A program made the position numbers and the translations under genes. From positions 1 through 64,000 of the forward strand of contig CAWHOS010000008.1 in the NCBI GenBank assembly GCA_963831105.1: DNA of 64,000 nucleotides. Reading direction: 5' to 3'. Within the stretch, counting starts at the first letter, position 1. Every line of letters begins with the position of its first letter. The notes under the pieces were generated by a model. The model did not search any database. It had not been told where the DNA came from and saw nothing but the letters and a program-made list of their open reading frames with translations. This document shows positions 20,441 through 30,918 of the stretch, in pieces. The stretch comes from DATFQI01 sp963831105 (GTDB taxonomy: Bacteria; Actinomycetota; Thermoleophilia; Solirubrobacterales; Solirubrobacteraceae).

Positions 20441-21064
20441 TCAGGCCGGCCGGGACACGAACCTCGATCCCGTGATCGCGACGTAGGCGACGCCCGCGAA
20501 GCCGGCGACGATGGCCGCCATCACCGGCTTGGCGCTGGTGCTGCCGGGGTCGTCGGTGAGCATCGGGATCAGTGCGACCACCTCGCCGAGGAGCATGCTC
20601 GCGAGCAGGAGCAGCGCCGTCGCCTGTCTCAGGAGCGTGTCGGCGACGCTGCGTGCGGTGTCGACAGCAGCGTCGAGCATCGCCTCCACCGCCTCGTCGA
20701 CCGGGCCTTCGCCCGCGGCGAACCGCTGGAAGCGCTCATCGCCTTCGATGTCCTCCCGGCTCGCGGTCGACATCGAGGATCGCGCCATCTCCCAGCGGAA
20801 CACCTGGCCTTCGACGGCCAGGACCAGCAGCAGGACGGGAATGATCTGCGACGCGGCCGAATAGAACTCTTCGGTCGCGCGGTCGGCGGGCGTGACGCCG
20901 AAGGCCACGACGTACGCCACCAGCACGAAGGTCGGTCCGGCAAAGATCAGCGGAAGCGTCAGGTCGCCGCTCTTGCGCAGGTAGCGGACGAGGATGCGTG
21001 GCCTGCGGAGCTCTCGCCAGACGGCTCGGAACGCGTCGTCGTTGCGGCGTGCCTCGGTGGCCAT
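20441..21064 (-). CDS. Hypothetical four-helix membrane protein
   Basis: This 207-aa protein has hydrophobic segments at TLPLIFAGPTFVLVAYVVAF, IIPVLLLVLAVEGQVF, ALLLLASMLLGEVVALIPML and AAIVAGFAGVAYVAI. A soluble acidic loop (REDIEGDERFQRFAAGEG) lies between the second and third. No enzyme motif is present. It is likely co-transcribed with the downstream Cys-rich protein (gap 40 bp). Confidence 0.65.
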   Translation of the reverse strand: MATEARRNDDAFRAVWRELRRPRILVRYLRKSGDLTLPLIFAGPTFVLVAYVVAFGVTPADRATEEFYSAASQIIPVLLLVLAVEGQVFRWEMARSSMSTASREDIEGDERFQRFAAGEGPVDEAVEAMLDAAVDTARSVADTLLRQATALLLLASMLLGEVVALIPMLTDDPGSTSAKPVMAAIVAGFAGVAYVAITGSRFVSRPA

Positions 21065-21175
21065 GCGTGCTTGATAACCGACGCGCCAGACGTCCCAGCC
21101 GGCCGGGACGCCCCGACCGGCCGGCCGCCGGCAGAGGGAGACACCACCGCCTCCCCGTACGGGCAGGTGTCGGTA

Positions 21176-21298
21176 TCAGCGGCGCGGGCGCGCGACCGTC
21201 GCCCGGACGTAGCCGGCGAACACGGTCAGACTCGCCAGCAGCGCCGGCGCGGCCTGCAGCGCCTCCTCGACGGGGATGCCTGCGACGTGGGCGAGCAC
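21176..21298 (-). CDS. Small ORF coupled to the DUF899 gene
   Basis: This 40-residue frame begins at a GTG 1 nt after the DUF899 stop codon. It encodes one hydrophobic helix (EEALQAAPALLASLTVFAG) and a basic tail ending ARPRR. The tight spacing suggests translational coupling and a single-pass mini-protein, but length alone cannot prove translation. Confidence 0.35.
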   Translation of the reverse strand: MLAHVAGIPVEEALQAAPALLASLTVFAGYVRATVARPRR

Positions 21299-21299
21299 G

Positions 21300-21980
21300 T
21301 CAGAGGGTGTTGTCGTACTTGTCGTGCCAGCCGGCCCAGGTGTAGGGCGGGGTCTGCGGCCAGCCCTCGGGGGAGTCCTCCCACTCCTCCTGGCGGCCGT
21401 AGGGCGTGATGTCGAGGAAGCTCCAGGTCGAGCCGAGCGCCTCGTCGCCGCGGGCGTCGATGAAGTACGTGCGGTAGACCTCGTCGCCGTCGCGCAGGAA
21501 CACGTTGGTGCCGTGCCACTCCGCGACGTCGTGGTCGGCGTCGAAGTCGTCGCGCAGCGTGTACCAGGGGAACTCCCAGCCCATCTGCTCGCGGTAGCGC
21601 TGCAGGTGCTCCTGCTCGCCGCGGCTGACGGCCACGAAGCGGGTGTCGCGCTCGCGCAGGTGCAGCAGGTTGCCCAGCTGGTCGGCGTACATCGAGCAGC
21701 CGGGGCAGCCGCGCTCCGGGTAGATGTCCATGTCCGGATCCATGAAGAACCGGTACACGACGAGCTGGCGGCTGCCGTCGAAGAGCTCGAGCAGCGTCGC
21801 GTCGCCGCCGCCGGGCGCGGTGAAGCGATAGTCCTTCTCCACGCGGATCATCGGCATGCGGCGGCGCTCGGCCGCCATGGCGTCACGCGCGCGGGTGTGG
21901 GCCTTCTCCTTCACGAGCAGCGCCTCGCGCGCGGCGCGCCACTGCTCAGGGGTGACGATGTCGGGCTTGGCGGTGCTCAT
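21300..21980 (-). CDS. DUF899 thioredoxin-like family protein
   Basis: The 226-aa protein matches the DUF899 family: N-terminal TPEQWRAAREALLVKEKAHT, MPMIRVEKDYRF, LFDGSRQLVVYRFFMDPD, the cysteine motif ERGCPGCSMYADQL and C-terminal WSFLDITPYGRQEEWEDSPE. The fold is thioredoxin-like and the CPGC pair suggests a redox role, but no reaction is established. It stands between the kinase gene and the small ORF on the same strand. Confidence 0.88.
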   Translation of the reverse strand: MSTAKPDIVTPEQWRAAREALLVKEKAHTRARDAMAAERRRMPMIRVEKDYRFTAPGGGDATLLELFDGSRQLVVYRFFMDPDMDIYPERGCPGCSMYADQLGNLLHLRERDTRFVAVSRGEQEHLQRYREQMGWEFPWYTLRDDFDADHDVAEWHGTNVFLRDGDEVYRTYFIDARGDEALGSTWSFLDITPYGRQEEWEDSPEGWPQTPPYTWAGWHDKYDNTL

Positions 21981-22062
21981 CTTGGTCTCCTGGTGTCGTG
22001 GGCCGTCTGTCTTGGCCCTTCACCTGGTGAGCGGAGCCGGTCAGAGCTTCTCGACATGTTTC

Positions 22063-24324
<2,262 letters not shown>

Positions 24325-24376
24325 CAGCCCCGAGCCTCCCCGGCCGCGGCGTCCCCGTCAAGGGCGGAGAGCCGCC

Positions 24377-24951
24377 TTACGGCATCACGCGGAAGGCCAG
24401 GTGCGTCGCGGCAGGGGTCGCCACCACCTTGGTCCGTTCGAGGCGCACAGCCGCATCCAGGTCCGCGAACAGGGGCGTTCCGCCGCCGAGCAGGACCGGG
24501 ATCACGTGCACGCGGATCTCGTCGACCAGGCCGAGCGGGAGCGCCTGCTGCATGACAGTCGCGCCGAAGAGGTGGACGACCGTGTCGCCGGCCGCGCGCT
24601 CGGCCTGCTCGATCGCGACGGCCACGCCGTCGGTGACGAAGGTGAAGACCGGCGAGTGGGTCCGGTCGGCTCGTGGTGGGTCACCACGAAGCAGGGGGTG
24701 TCTCCCAGCGGGCCACCGTCGCCCCAGCCGCCTTCGCCCTCGTTCTTGTCGAAGGACGTGCGGCCCATCACGACGGCGCCGACGCTGTCGAGCACGTCCT
24801 GCAGGATGGCCCGGTCCTCGTCCGTGGCCGCGTCGGAGATCCAGCCGTGCAGAAGCTCGGCGCCGTCGCCGAACGGGTTCTCGCGGCTGTCGTTCGGTCC
24901 GGTGACGTATCCGTCGAGCGACATCGACATGTCGCAGATCACGCGTGTCAT
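24377..24951 (-). CDS. Dihydrofolate reductase/RibD-C family protein, one frameshift
   Basis: The ATG at 24951 follows a good GAGGAGG site. The protein starts MTRVICDMSMSLDGYVTGPN and continues with AVVMGRTSFD and PCFVVTHHEPTG; after a one-base frame change near 24668 it resumes with SPVFTFVTDGVAVAIEQA, HLFGATVMQQALPLGLVDEI and VHVIPVLLGGGTPLF. This is the RibD C-terminal/DHFR-like fold that reduces pterin- or pyrimidine-like substrates with NADPH; the actual substrate is unknown. The clean continuation suggests a sequence indel. Confidence 0.82.
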
Positions 24952-25033
24952 GGGTGCCTCCTCTGTGTGCGCGGACCTCACCGCGACGTAGGTCTGACGG
25001 GTCCGTCGGATTCATCCAGGCCGCGCGCTGCGG

Positions 25034-26032
25034 TCAGGCGTCCGTCGACGCCCGGGCGGCCAGCACCGGCGCGATGACCTCGCGGAGCGTCGCCTGCGGA
25101 CCGTCCGCGCCGATCGCCCGGATCAGGAACTCCGTGGCCCGCTCCGCGACCTGCTCGACGTCCCAGACCGTCGAGGTGAGCGGTGGCGAGAGCAGCTGTG
25201 AGATCGGGTGGTCTCCGAAGCCCGCCACGGCGACGTCGCCGGGGATCGAGAGCCCGAGCTCCGCGCAGGCCGCATAGACGCCGTAGGCGATCGAGTCGGA
25301 CATGCACAGGACTGCGCTCGGGCGGTCGGGGCCGGCCAGCAACTCGAGCGCCAGCGGACGCGAGGCGTTGAGCGAGTACGCGCAAGGGACCACGCTGCAG
25401 TCGAGACCCAGCGAGGCCGCCGAGCCCGCGACCGCCCGCTCGGCCTCGCGCTCGGGCGAGGTCTCGACGGCCCATGAGAGCACGGTGACGCGGCGGTGGC
25501 CCAGCGCGCTGAGGTGCTCGAGGCTCTGCAGTACGCCGCGCTCGTTGTCGAACACCACCTCGCCGGCAGGGGCCACGCCGGGCAGCGCGTCGCCGATGGT
25601 GACGGTCGAGATCTGCCGGGCCAGAGCGGCCCAGCCGCCGCTCGCCGGGCCGATCGGGACGACGACCAGTCCGTCGACCCGCTGGTCGATGAGCCGCTGG
25701 GCGAGCTCGAGCTCGCGGGCGGGCAGGCCGTCGGCATCGGCGACGAGCGTGCTCAGGGCGGCGCCGTAGAGCTCCCGCTGGACGGCCCGCACGAGCTCCT
25801 GGTTCCAGAAGTCGCTGAGGCTGCCCACGAGCAGGCCGACGACGCCGGTCGCCCCGCCCGCCAGGGCGCGCGCGATCGGATCGGCCTCGTAACCCAGCTC
25901 CTTGGCCGCCTCGCGCACCCGCCGCTCGGTCTCGGGGGCGACGTGCATGCCCCGCAGCGCGTAGCTGACCGCGGCCGGTGAAAGGCCCGTGTGCTCGGCC
26001 AGGTCACGGATCGTGGTCCGGTTTCTGGCCAC
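25034..26032 (-). CDS. LacI-family transcriptional repressor
   Basis: The protein has an N-terminal LacI helix-turn-helix (TTIRDLAEHTGLSPAAVSYA with hinge VREAAKELGYEADPIARAL). A periplasmic-binding-like sensor domain follows (VVGLLVGSLSDFWNQELVRA, RVDGLVVVPIG, PSAVLCMSDSIAYGVYAACA, VAVAGFGDHPISQLLSPPLT). The start is set at the GTG (26032) that puts the HTH at the usual distance from the N-terminus; ATG 26077 and GTG 26095 are alternatives. It is divergent from the amidohydrolase operon, and a palindromic site between them (26088-26108) is the likely operator for it. The inducer is probably a substrate of that operon. Confidence 0.88.
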   Translation of the reverse strand: MARNRTTIRDLAEHTGLSPAAVSYALRGMHVAPETERRVREAAKELGYEADPIARALAGGATGVVGLLVGSLSDFWNQELVRAVQRELYGAALSTLVADADGLPARELELAQRLIDQRVDGLVVVPIGPASGGWAALARQISTVTIGDALPGVAPAGEVVFDNERGVLQSLEHLSALGHRRVTVLSWAVETSPEREAERAVAGSAASLGLDCSVVPCAYSLNASRPLALELLAGPDRPSAVLCMSDSIAYGVYAACAELGLSIPGDVAVAGFGDHPISQLLSPPLTSTVWDVEQVAERATEFLIRAIGADGPQATLREVIAPVLAARASTDA

Positions 26033-26051
26033 CCGGGCGAGACTACTCGGG

Positions 26052-26080
26052 TTGACACGAGCGATGGGTGGGCGCATGAT
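26052..26080 (+). promoter_or_regulatory. Promoter of the amidohydrolase operon
   Basis: TTGACA at 26052-26057 and CATGAT at 26075-26080 are separated by 17 bp, a good sigma70-like pair reading toward the amidohydrolase. The operator starts 8 bp further on, where repressor would block the polymerase. Confidence 0.6.
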
Positions 26081-26087
26081 ATTGAAG

Positions 26088-26108
26088 CGGTTCACTGAAC
26101 CGGTTCAC
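26088..26108. promoter_or_regulatory. LacI-type operator
   Basis: It contains the perfect 12-bp palindrome TGAACCGGTTCA (26096-26107) with central CG, as in LacI/GalR operators, plus a directly repeated half-site CGGTTCAC at 26088-26095 and 26101-26108. It lies between lacI and the divergent operon. Confidence 0.7.
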
Positions 26109-26136
26109 AAACCGCCCCGCTCCCACGTCCGCACGC

Positions 26137-27045
26137 GTCGACATCCACCAGCACCTGTGGCCCGAGCCCCTGCTCCGGGCGCTGTCGCAGCGGACCGAGC
26201 CGCCGTCGCTCGTGCGCCGTCGCGACGGCTGGAGACTGCGCATCGACGGCGAGCCGGAAGCGCCGTTCGACCCGGCGGACCACGACGCCGACAGGCGAGC
26301 CGCCCTCGTCCACGCCGACGGCATCGATCGCGCGCTGGTGGCGCTCTCCCCTCCGCTCGGAATCGAGGCGCTTCCGACCGCCGAGGCCGAGCCGCTGCTC
26401 GCGGCTTATCACGACGGGGTCGCCCAGCTGCCCGCCGAGTTCGGCGCATGGGCCGCGGTCGGCCTGGCCGACCCGGCACCGGCCGCGCTGTCCGCACTCC
26501 TCGACCGGGGCTTCGTAGGCGCCTGCGTGGTGGCCGAAGCGCTCGGCGATCCTGACGGCTTCGAGCGCCTCGGTCCCGTGCTCGAGACGCTGGATCGCCG
26601 TGGGGCGCCGTTGCTGATCCATCCGGGGCCCGCGGCGGCGGGTGCCTCGGCCCGTCCGGGCTGGTGGCCCGCCGTCACCGACTACGTCGCCGCGATGCAG
26701 CGGGCGTGGCATGCCTTCGCCGTCTGGGGCCGGTCCGCCCATTCCCGGCTGCGGGTGTGCTTCGCGATGCTCGCCGGCCTCGCGCCGCTGCACCGGGAGC
26801 GGCTCGTCGCCCGCGGCGGGCGGCCGGTCAGCGATCCCGACGTCTTCCTCGACACCTCCTCCTACGGAACGCGAGCGATCGACGCCGTCGTCCGCGAGAT
26901 CGGCGTCGACCGGCTGGTCTACGGCAGCGACCGGCCCGTCGTCACCCCGGCCGAGCTGTCGCTCGGAGCCGCCATGGAGGTCGCGCTGCGCGAGCGCAAC
27001 CCGGCCCGCCTCCTCGGTCCCGCACGGATGGAGGCGGCGGCGTGA
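26137..27045 (+). CDS. Amidohydrolase-family protein, start codon not identifiable
   Basis: This is a metal-dependent hydrolase/decarboxylase-like TIM barrel: N-terminal VDIHQHLWPEPLL (HxH metal site), PLLIHPGPAAAG, VFLDTSSYGTRAIDAVV and the C-terminal YGSDRPVVTPAEL with the Asp ligand. The HxH lies upstream of the first conventional in-frame start (GTG 26212), and no ATG/GTG/TTG occurs in frame between the promoter and 26137. A lost or misread start is therefore likely and the 5' limit given is that of visible homology. Its stop overlaps the next gene (GTGA). It is the first gene of the LacI-controlled operon. Confidence 0.75.
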   Translation, partial: VDIHQHLWPEPLLRALSQRTEPPSLVRRRDGWRLRIDGEPEAPFDPADHDADRRAALVHADGIDRALVALSPPLGIEALPTAEAEPLLAAYHDGVAQLPAEFGAWAAVGLADPAPAALSALLDRGFVGACVVAEALGDPDGFERLGPVLETLDRRGAPLLIHPGPAAAGASARPGWWPAVTDYVAAMQRAWHAFAVWGRSAHSRLRVCFAMLAGLAPLHRERLVARGGRPVSDPDVFLDTSSYGTRAIDAVVREIGVDRLVYGSDRPVVTPAELSLGAAMEVALRERNPARLLGPARMEAAA

Positions 27046-27522
27046 TCGAGCACGACCGGAGCGCGCTGAGCGAGCTCGTCGCGGACATCGCCGCCGACCC
27101 GCAGCAGTGGCGATCGCTGGTCCGCCATGACACCGGCGAGCGCCACTTCGAGCAGCTCTGGCGCGACGACGACGTCGACGTGTGGGTGATCTCGTGGGGC
27201 AACGGCAACGACACCGGCTTCCACGACCACGACGTCTCCAGCGGCGCGGTCGCCGTCGTCGAGGGGGAGCTCATCGAGGAGCGGCTCGCGCTCGGCGGGA
27301 CGCCCCTCCGGATCCACCATCGCGCGGGCGAGGTGTTCGACTTCGACTCGGCGCACGTCCACCGCATGCGCCAGGACAGCGACACGCCGGCCGTCTCCAT
27401 CCACGCCTACTCGCCGCCGCTGTGGCGGATGGGCAGCTACACCGTGGGCGCCGGACGGAAGCCTGCGCCGGCAGTCGATCTCCTACGCCGAGGAGCTCCG
27501 CCCGGCCGAGAGCACGGGGTGA
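27042..27522 (+). CDS. Cysteine-dioxygenase-like cupin, frameshift near the C-terminus
   Basis: This ~160-aa cupin oxygenase has the iron ligands in GFHDHDVSSGAVAVVEG and SAHVHRMRQD, typical of the cysteine dioxygenase (CDO) family, which oxidises thiols to sulfinates. The GTG start overlaps the amidohydrolase stop. The frame changes near 27455 so that the normal tail (LRRQSISYAEELRPAESTG) is read to the TGA at 27520-27522. The next gene starts 3 nt later. The substrate may be cysteine or another small thiol related to the operon's methionine/betaine chemistry. Confidence 0.8.
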
Positions 27523-27525
27523 GCG

Positions 27526-28719
27526 GTGGACGCCGATCTCGTTGTCATCGGAGGCGGCGTGATGGGCATGTTCACCGCCTACCACGCGTCAGAGCGGCTC
27601 GCACGGGTCGTGGTGCTGGAGCGTGGGCGGATCGGCGATCCGCTGACCGCCTCGTACGGCCGCACCCGCTCGTTCCGCAACGACTACCTGGACGCGACCT
27701 ACGCGCGGCTTGCGCACGAGTCCTTCCGGCTCTGGATCGACTTCGAGCAGCGGACGGGCAGCAAGGTGCTCGTCCGCTGCGGCTGCTTGAACATCGCCAA
27801 GCGCGCCGTCACGCCCGACCTCGCCGGCACCTATGCGCAGCAGAGCTTCGAGACGCTCACCCGGCTGGGGATGAGGACGGAGTCGTTCGACGCGGGCGCG
27901 ATCGGGCGGCGCTTCCCGTACCTCGACGCGGACCTCGGCCATCTCGATCTGGAGGGCGGCGTCGTCGACGTGCCCGCCGTGAACCGTGCGCTCGCGCTGG
28001 CCCTCGGCCGGCACGGCGTCCGCACGATCGAGGGTGTCGAGACGACGTCGATCGTGCCCGAGGGCAGCTCGATCCGCGTGATCACCGAGAGGGGCGAGAT
28101 CCTCACTCGATCGCTCGTCATCACGGCGGGACACGGCACCAACGCCGTCCTGTCGCTGCTGCCCGGCGGCCGCCTGCAGGTCCCGCTCACGCGGGACAGG
28201 CCTCGCGAGGCGAAGTACCTCGTCCCGCCCGCCGGCGCTCGCGATCGGTTCACCGCGGACGCGATGCCGGTCATCGCCTATCTCGACGCCGGGATCTACT
28301 GCCATCCGATCGTGGACGGCCTCGTCGATGCCGTGAAGATCGGCTACTACAACCCGCCCGACGTTCCGAGGGACACGACGAGCATCGACAGCGTCGCGAG
28401 CTTCGTCGAGCAGTGCGTGCCGGGATTGCGAGACGCGACGATGCGCGACGTCGAGGACGTCGATCAGTGCGACTACGACCTCGTGGCCGACGACGACTTC
28501 GTGCTCGGACCCATCCCGGGCTTCGCGAACGCCTTCGTGGGCGTCGGATGGCGTGGAACCGGCTACAAGTTCGCGCCCTGGGTGGGGCGGGTGCTGGCCG
28601 AGAGCGCGGTGCAGGGCGGCACGGTCTACGACGTCGCCCGCTTCGATCCAGCTCGTTTCGAGGAAGGGAGGACGACCGATGAGACGGTCGCAGAGGACCT
28701 TGGAACAACGGCTCGCTGA
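27526..28719 (+). CDS. FAD-dependent oxidoreductase, sarcosine-oxidase/DAO family
   Basis: This 397-aa flavoenzyme has the dinucleotide motif LVVIGGGVMGMFTAYHASER at the N-terminus, SYGRTRSFRNDY as in monomeric sarcosine oxidase/N-methyltryptophan oxidase relatives, LVITAGHGTNAVLSLLPG and the C-terminal FVGVGWRGTGYKFAPWVGRV. It would oxidise an N-methyl or secondary amine, releasing formaldehyde and H2O2 or passing electrons on. It overlaps the homocysteine methyltransferase gene by 41 nt and belongs to the LacI-controlled operon, so dimethylglycine, sarcosine or an analogue is a plausible substrate. Confidence 0.85.
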   Translation: MDADLVVIGGGVMGMFTAYHASERLARVVVLERGRIGDPLTASYGRTRSFRNDYLDATYARLAHESFRLWIDFEQRTGSKVLVRCGCLNIAKRAVTPDLAGTYAQQSFETLTRLGMRTESFDAGAIGRRFPYLDADLGHLDLEGGVVDVPAVNRALALALGRHGVRTIEGVETTSIVPEGSSIRVITERGEILTRSLVITAGHGTNAVLSLLPGGRLQVPLTRDRPREAKYLVPPAGARDRFTADAMPVIAYLDAGIYCHPIVDGLVDAVKIGYYNPPDVPRDTTSIDSVASFVEQCVPGLRDATMRDVEDVDQCDYDLVADDDFVLGPIPGFANAFVGVGWRGTGYKFAPWVGRVLAESAVQGGTVYDVARFDPARFEEGRTTDETVAEDLGTTAR

Positions 28720-29728
28720 AGGCGTCGTGATCGGCGCGGAGGGCTACGTCTTCGAACTGGAGCGGCGCGGCTACATCAAGGCCGGTCCCTTCGTGCCCGA
28801 GGTCATCCTCGACGAGCCGGACGCGCTCCGGCAGCTGCACCGGGAGTTCCTGCGCGCCGGCGCCGACGTGATGGTCGCGCTCACCTATTACGCGCACCGC
28901 GAGAAGCTCAAGGACGTCGGGCGCGCCGGAGACCTGGAGCAGATGAACCGGCAGGCGGTCCGGATCGCCAACGAGATCGCGGCCGAGGGCGACGCGCTGG
29001 TGGCGGGCAACATCTGCAACACCTGGTCTTACGACCCGCAGGACCCGCATCGCTCGGGGGCCGTCGTCCGAGCGCAGTACGAGGAGCAGCTCGGCTGGGC
29101 CGTCGAGGAAGGCGTCGACTTCGTGATCGCCGAGACCTACGACCATCTCGGCGAGGCCCTGATCGGCCTCGACGTGTGCAAGCAGCTCGGCCTGCCGGCG
29201 ATGGTGACGTTCGCGAGCGTGCGGCCGACGAGGACGTACGACGGATACGACTACGTCGAGGCGTGCAGGATCCTCGCGAGCGAGGGCGCGGCGATCGTCG
29301 GCCTCAACTGCTCGAGGGGGCCCGAGACGATGCTGCCGCTGCTGGAGCGCATCCGCTCGTCAGTCGACGTCGGGGTGGCGGCGCAACCTGTCCCCTACCG
29401 GACCTCGCCGGACACTCCCGCCTTCGAGTCGCTGGAGTCCGAGGACGGGCAGCACTTGTTCCCGATCCAGCTCGAGCCCTTCCAATGCACGCGGTTCGAG
29501 ATGGCGGACTTCGCGCGCCGCGCGCGCGACATCGGCGTGGACTACGTCGGCATCTGCTGCGGCGGGGGACCGCATCACGTGCGAGCCATGGCGGAGGCGC
29601 TGGGCCGGCAGACGCCGGCCAGCCGGTACTCGCCGGCCATGGAGCTCCACCCCGTCCTCGGCGCCCAGCGCAGTGAGGCGGACCACGAGCTCATGGGCGG
29701 CTGGCGAGCGGGCGACGAGCGAGCGTAA
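28679..29728 (+). CDS. Homocysteine S-methyltransferase (betaine-homocysteine type)
   Basis: This 349-aa enzyme has the homocysteine-methyltransferase barrel: GYVFELERRGYIKAGPFVPE, ADVMVALTYYAHREKL and the zinc cysteines in VGLNCSRGPETM and YVGICCGGGPHHVRAMAEA. The family transfers a methyl group from betaine, S-methylmethionine or similar donors to homocysteine to make methionine. The ATG at 28679 lies inside the end of the FAD oxidase gene. Together with the amine oxidase and CDO-like enzyme this suggests use of a methylated amine or sulfur compound. Confidence 0.85.
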   Translation: MRRSQRTLEQRLAEGVVIGAEGYVFELERRGYIKAGPFVPEVILDEPDALRQLHREFLRAGADVMVALTYYAHREKLKDVGRAGDLEQMNRQAVRIANEIAAEGDALVAGNICNTWSYDPQDPHRSGAVVRAQYEEQLGWAVEEGVDFVIAETYDHLGEALIGLDVCKQLGLPAMVTFASVRPTRTYDGYDYVEACRILASEGAAIVGLNCSRGPETMLPLLERIRSSVDVGVAAQPVPYRTSPDTPAFESLESEDGQHLFPIQLEPFQCTRFEMADFARRARDIGVDYVGICCGGGPHHVRAMAEALGRQTPASRYSPAMELHPVLGAQRSEADHELMGGWRAGDERA

Positions 29729-29742
29729 GGCGCGGGTGGCCT

Positions 29743-29824
29743 GTGCCCTCTGCGCGGCCCCGCACCGAACCTGGAGAACGGCCGCCAGGAGCGGCCCAAG
29801 GGCGCGGGGCCGCGCACAGAGCAC
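29743..29824. terminator. Bidirectional terminator-like nested hairpin
   Basis: A ~20-bp stem pairs 29743-29763 with 29804-29824 (core CGCGGCCCCGC / GCGGGGCCGCG). An inner GGCCGC...GCGGCC stem lies between the arms. It stands between the convergent methyltransferase and membrane protein genes. No U-run is present, which is common in GC-rich actinobacteria. Confidence 0.65.
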
Positions 29825-29838
29825 CGGCTGAGCGGCCT

Positions 29839-30074
29839 CTAGGGTCTTCGGACCTCCCGCGCCGTTCGCTGATCGAAGTGCTCGACATCACTCGCGGTGA
29901 GCTCGTCACCGTCGCGGTGCACGAACCGCTGCGTGCGCGTCCACGAAGACCCGCGGGACGCTGCTCCGCCTCGTCGGCGCGTTGAGCGAGCCTGCACAGC
30001 CCGAGCACGAAGACCACGAAGCCGAGGTAGACCGCGATGCCGGCGACGAGCAGGATCACCGTGGTCGTGCTCAT
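29839..30074 (-). CDS. Small membrane protein downstream of the CAP protein, one frameshift
   Basis: The ATG overlaps the CAP gene stop (ATGA). The product has one strong membrane helix (VILLVAGIAVYLGFVVFVLG) and, after a one-base frame change near 29945, a hydrophilic tail QRFVHRDGDELTASDVEHFD ending REVRRP at the stop. The total is about 78 residues. Function is unknown; the pairing with CAP may reflect membrane tethering. Confidence 0.5.
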
Positions 30075-30653
30075 GGCCGGACGAACCCGAACTCGGCCGC
30101 GTACGTGGCGCCGGGTCGCCGGCGCGCGCTCGAACGGCACGCCGAGGGCGACGCCGACGCCGACCTCGAGGTAGCGGCGGCCGAGCAACACGCGGCGGTG
30201 CGACGGGCTGCCCATCCACGCCGCGACGGTGGCGGCAGGCGTCGAGCAGGGTCCGATTCCCCAGGCGAGCGTCTCGCCGAGCGCCCACGTGGCCGCGTTC
30301 CAGAGGTAGCCGGTGGCCCGCGCCCGGGCCCTCAGGCCGCGCCCGTCGGGCGTCACGTGCGAGAAGAAGCGACGCCGCACCATGTCCCGCGTGTGCCGCT
30401 GTGCCGCGAGCGCGAGCCTCGGATCAGCGGCCAGCCGCCCCAGCTCGCGAGCGCCGCGCTCTCGATTGATCTCGCGCGTGACGGACGTCGCCGCCTCCTC
30501 CAGGGTCTGCTCCGTCGGCCGCGTCGTGGACCCGGGCGAGCCGCTCGCGCTGCAGCGCTGCGCAGCCGCGGGGGTCGCCAGGACGGTCGCGGCGCCGCCA
30601 ACTGACACCGTGACGATGAGCGCCAGCCCGCAATGGGGGATCGTGTGAGACAT
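30071..30653 (-). CDS. Secreted CAP (SCP/PR1)-domain protein, one frameshift near the end
   Basis: A signal peptide (CGLALIVTVSVGGAATVLAT, then PAAAQRC) is followed by a CAP domain: VTREINRERGARELGRLAAD, ALAAQRHTRDMV, the SHVTPDG motif, LGETLAWG and WMGSPSHRRVLLGRRYLEVG. The last strand reads YAAEFGFVRP only after a one-base frame change near 30105. CAP proteins are secreted and act at the cell surface, with diverse roles. It is followed by the overlapping small membrane protein. Confidence 0.82.
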
Positions 30654-30918
30654 GGCCCAGCGAAAGTCGAGCCGCAGCTCCTGGCCTGCGGCTGGTAACC
30701 GGCACCCGCTTCTCCACGACGGGCGGAAGATGGCGGCCCATGTATCCCGAGCGGGCCACACGCAGACTCCGCGCTGCGATACGGCCAGACTACTCCCTTT
30801 GGGTTAGGAATGTAACCCATGGCAACATTTTTCTCCCGCAACAGGTCTAGCCGTTCGGGTGGGTGAAAAACGGACGCGGGGTCTTCACAGGCCCAGGCAG
30901 GTGTGATCTAGGTGCGTC
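30654..30918. other. Divergent intergenic region with an inverted repeat at 30801-30818
   Basis: This 265-bp region separates the CAP gene (minus) from the coiled-coil gene (plus). It contains GGGTTA-N6-TAACCC at 30801-30818 next to an AT-richer patch (CATTTTTCTCC) at 30826-30838, which suggests a promoter with a dimeric regulator site. No coding potential was seen. Confidence 0.45.
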
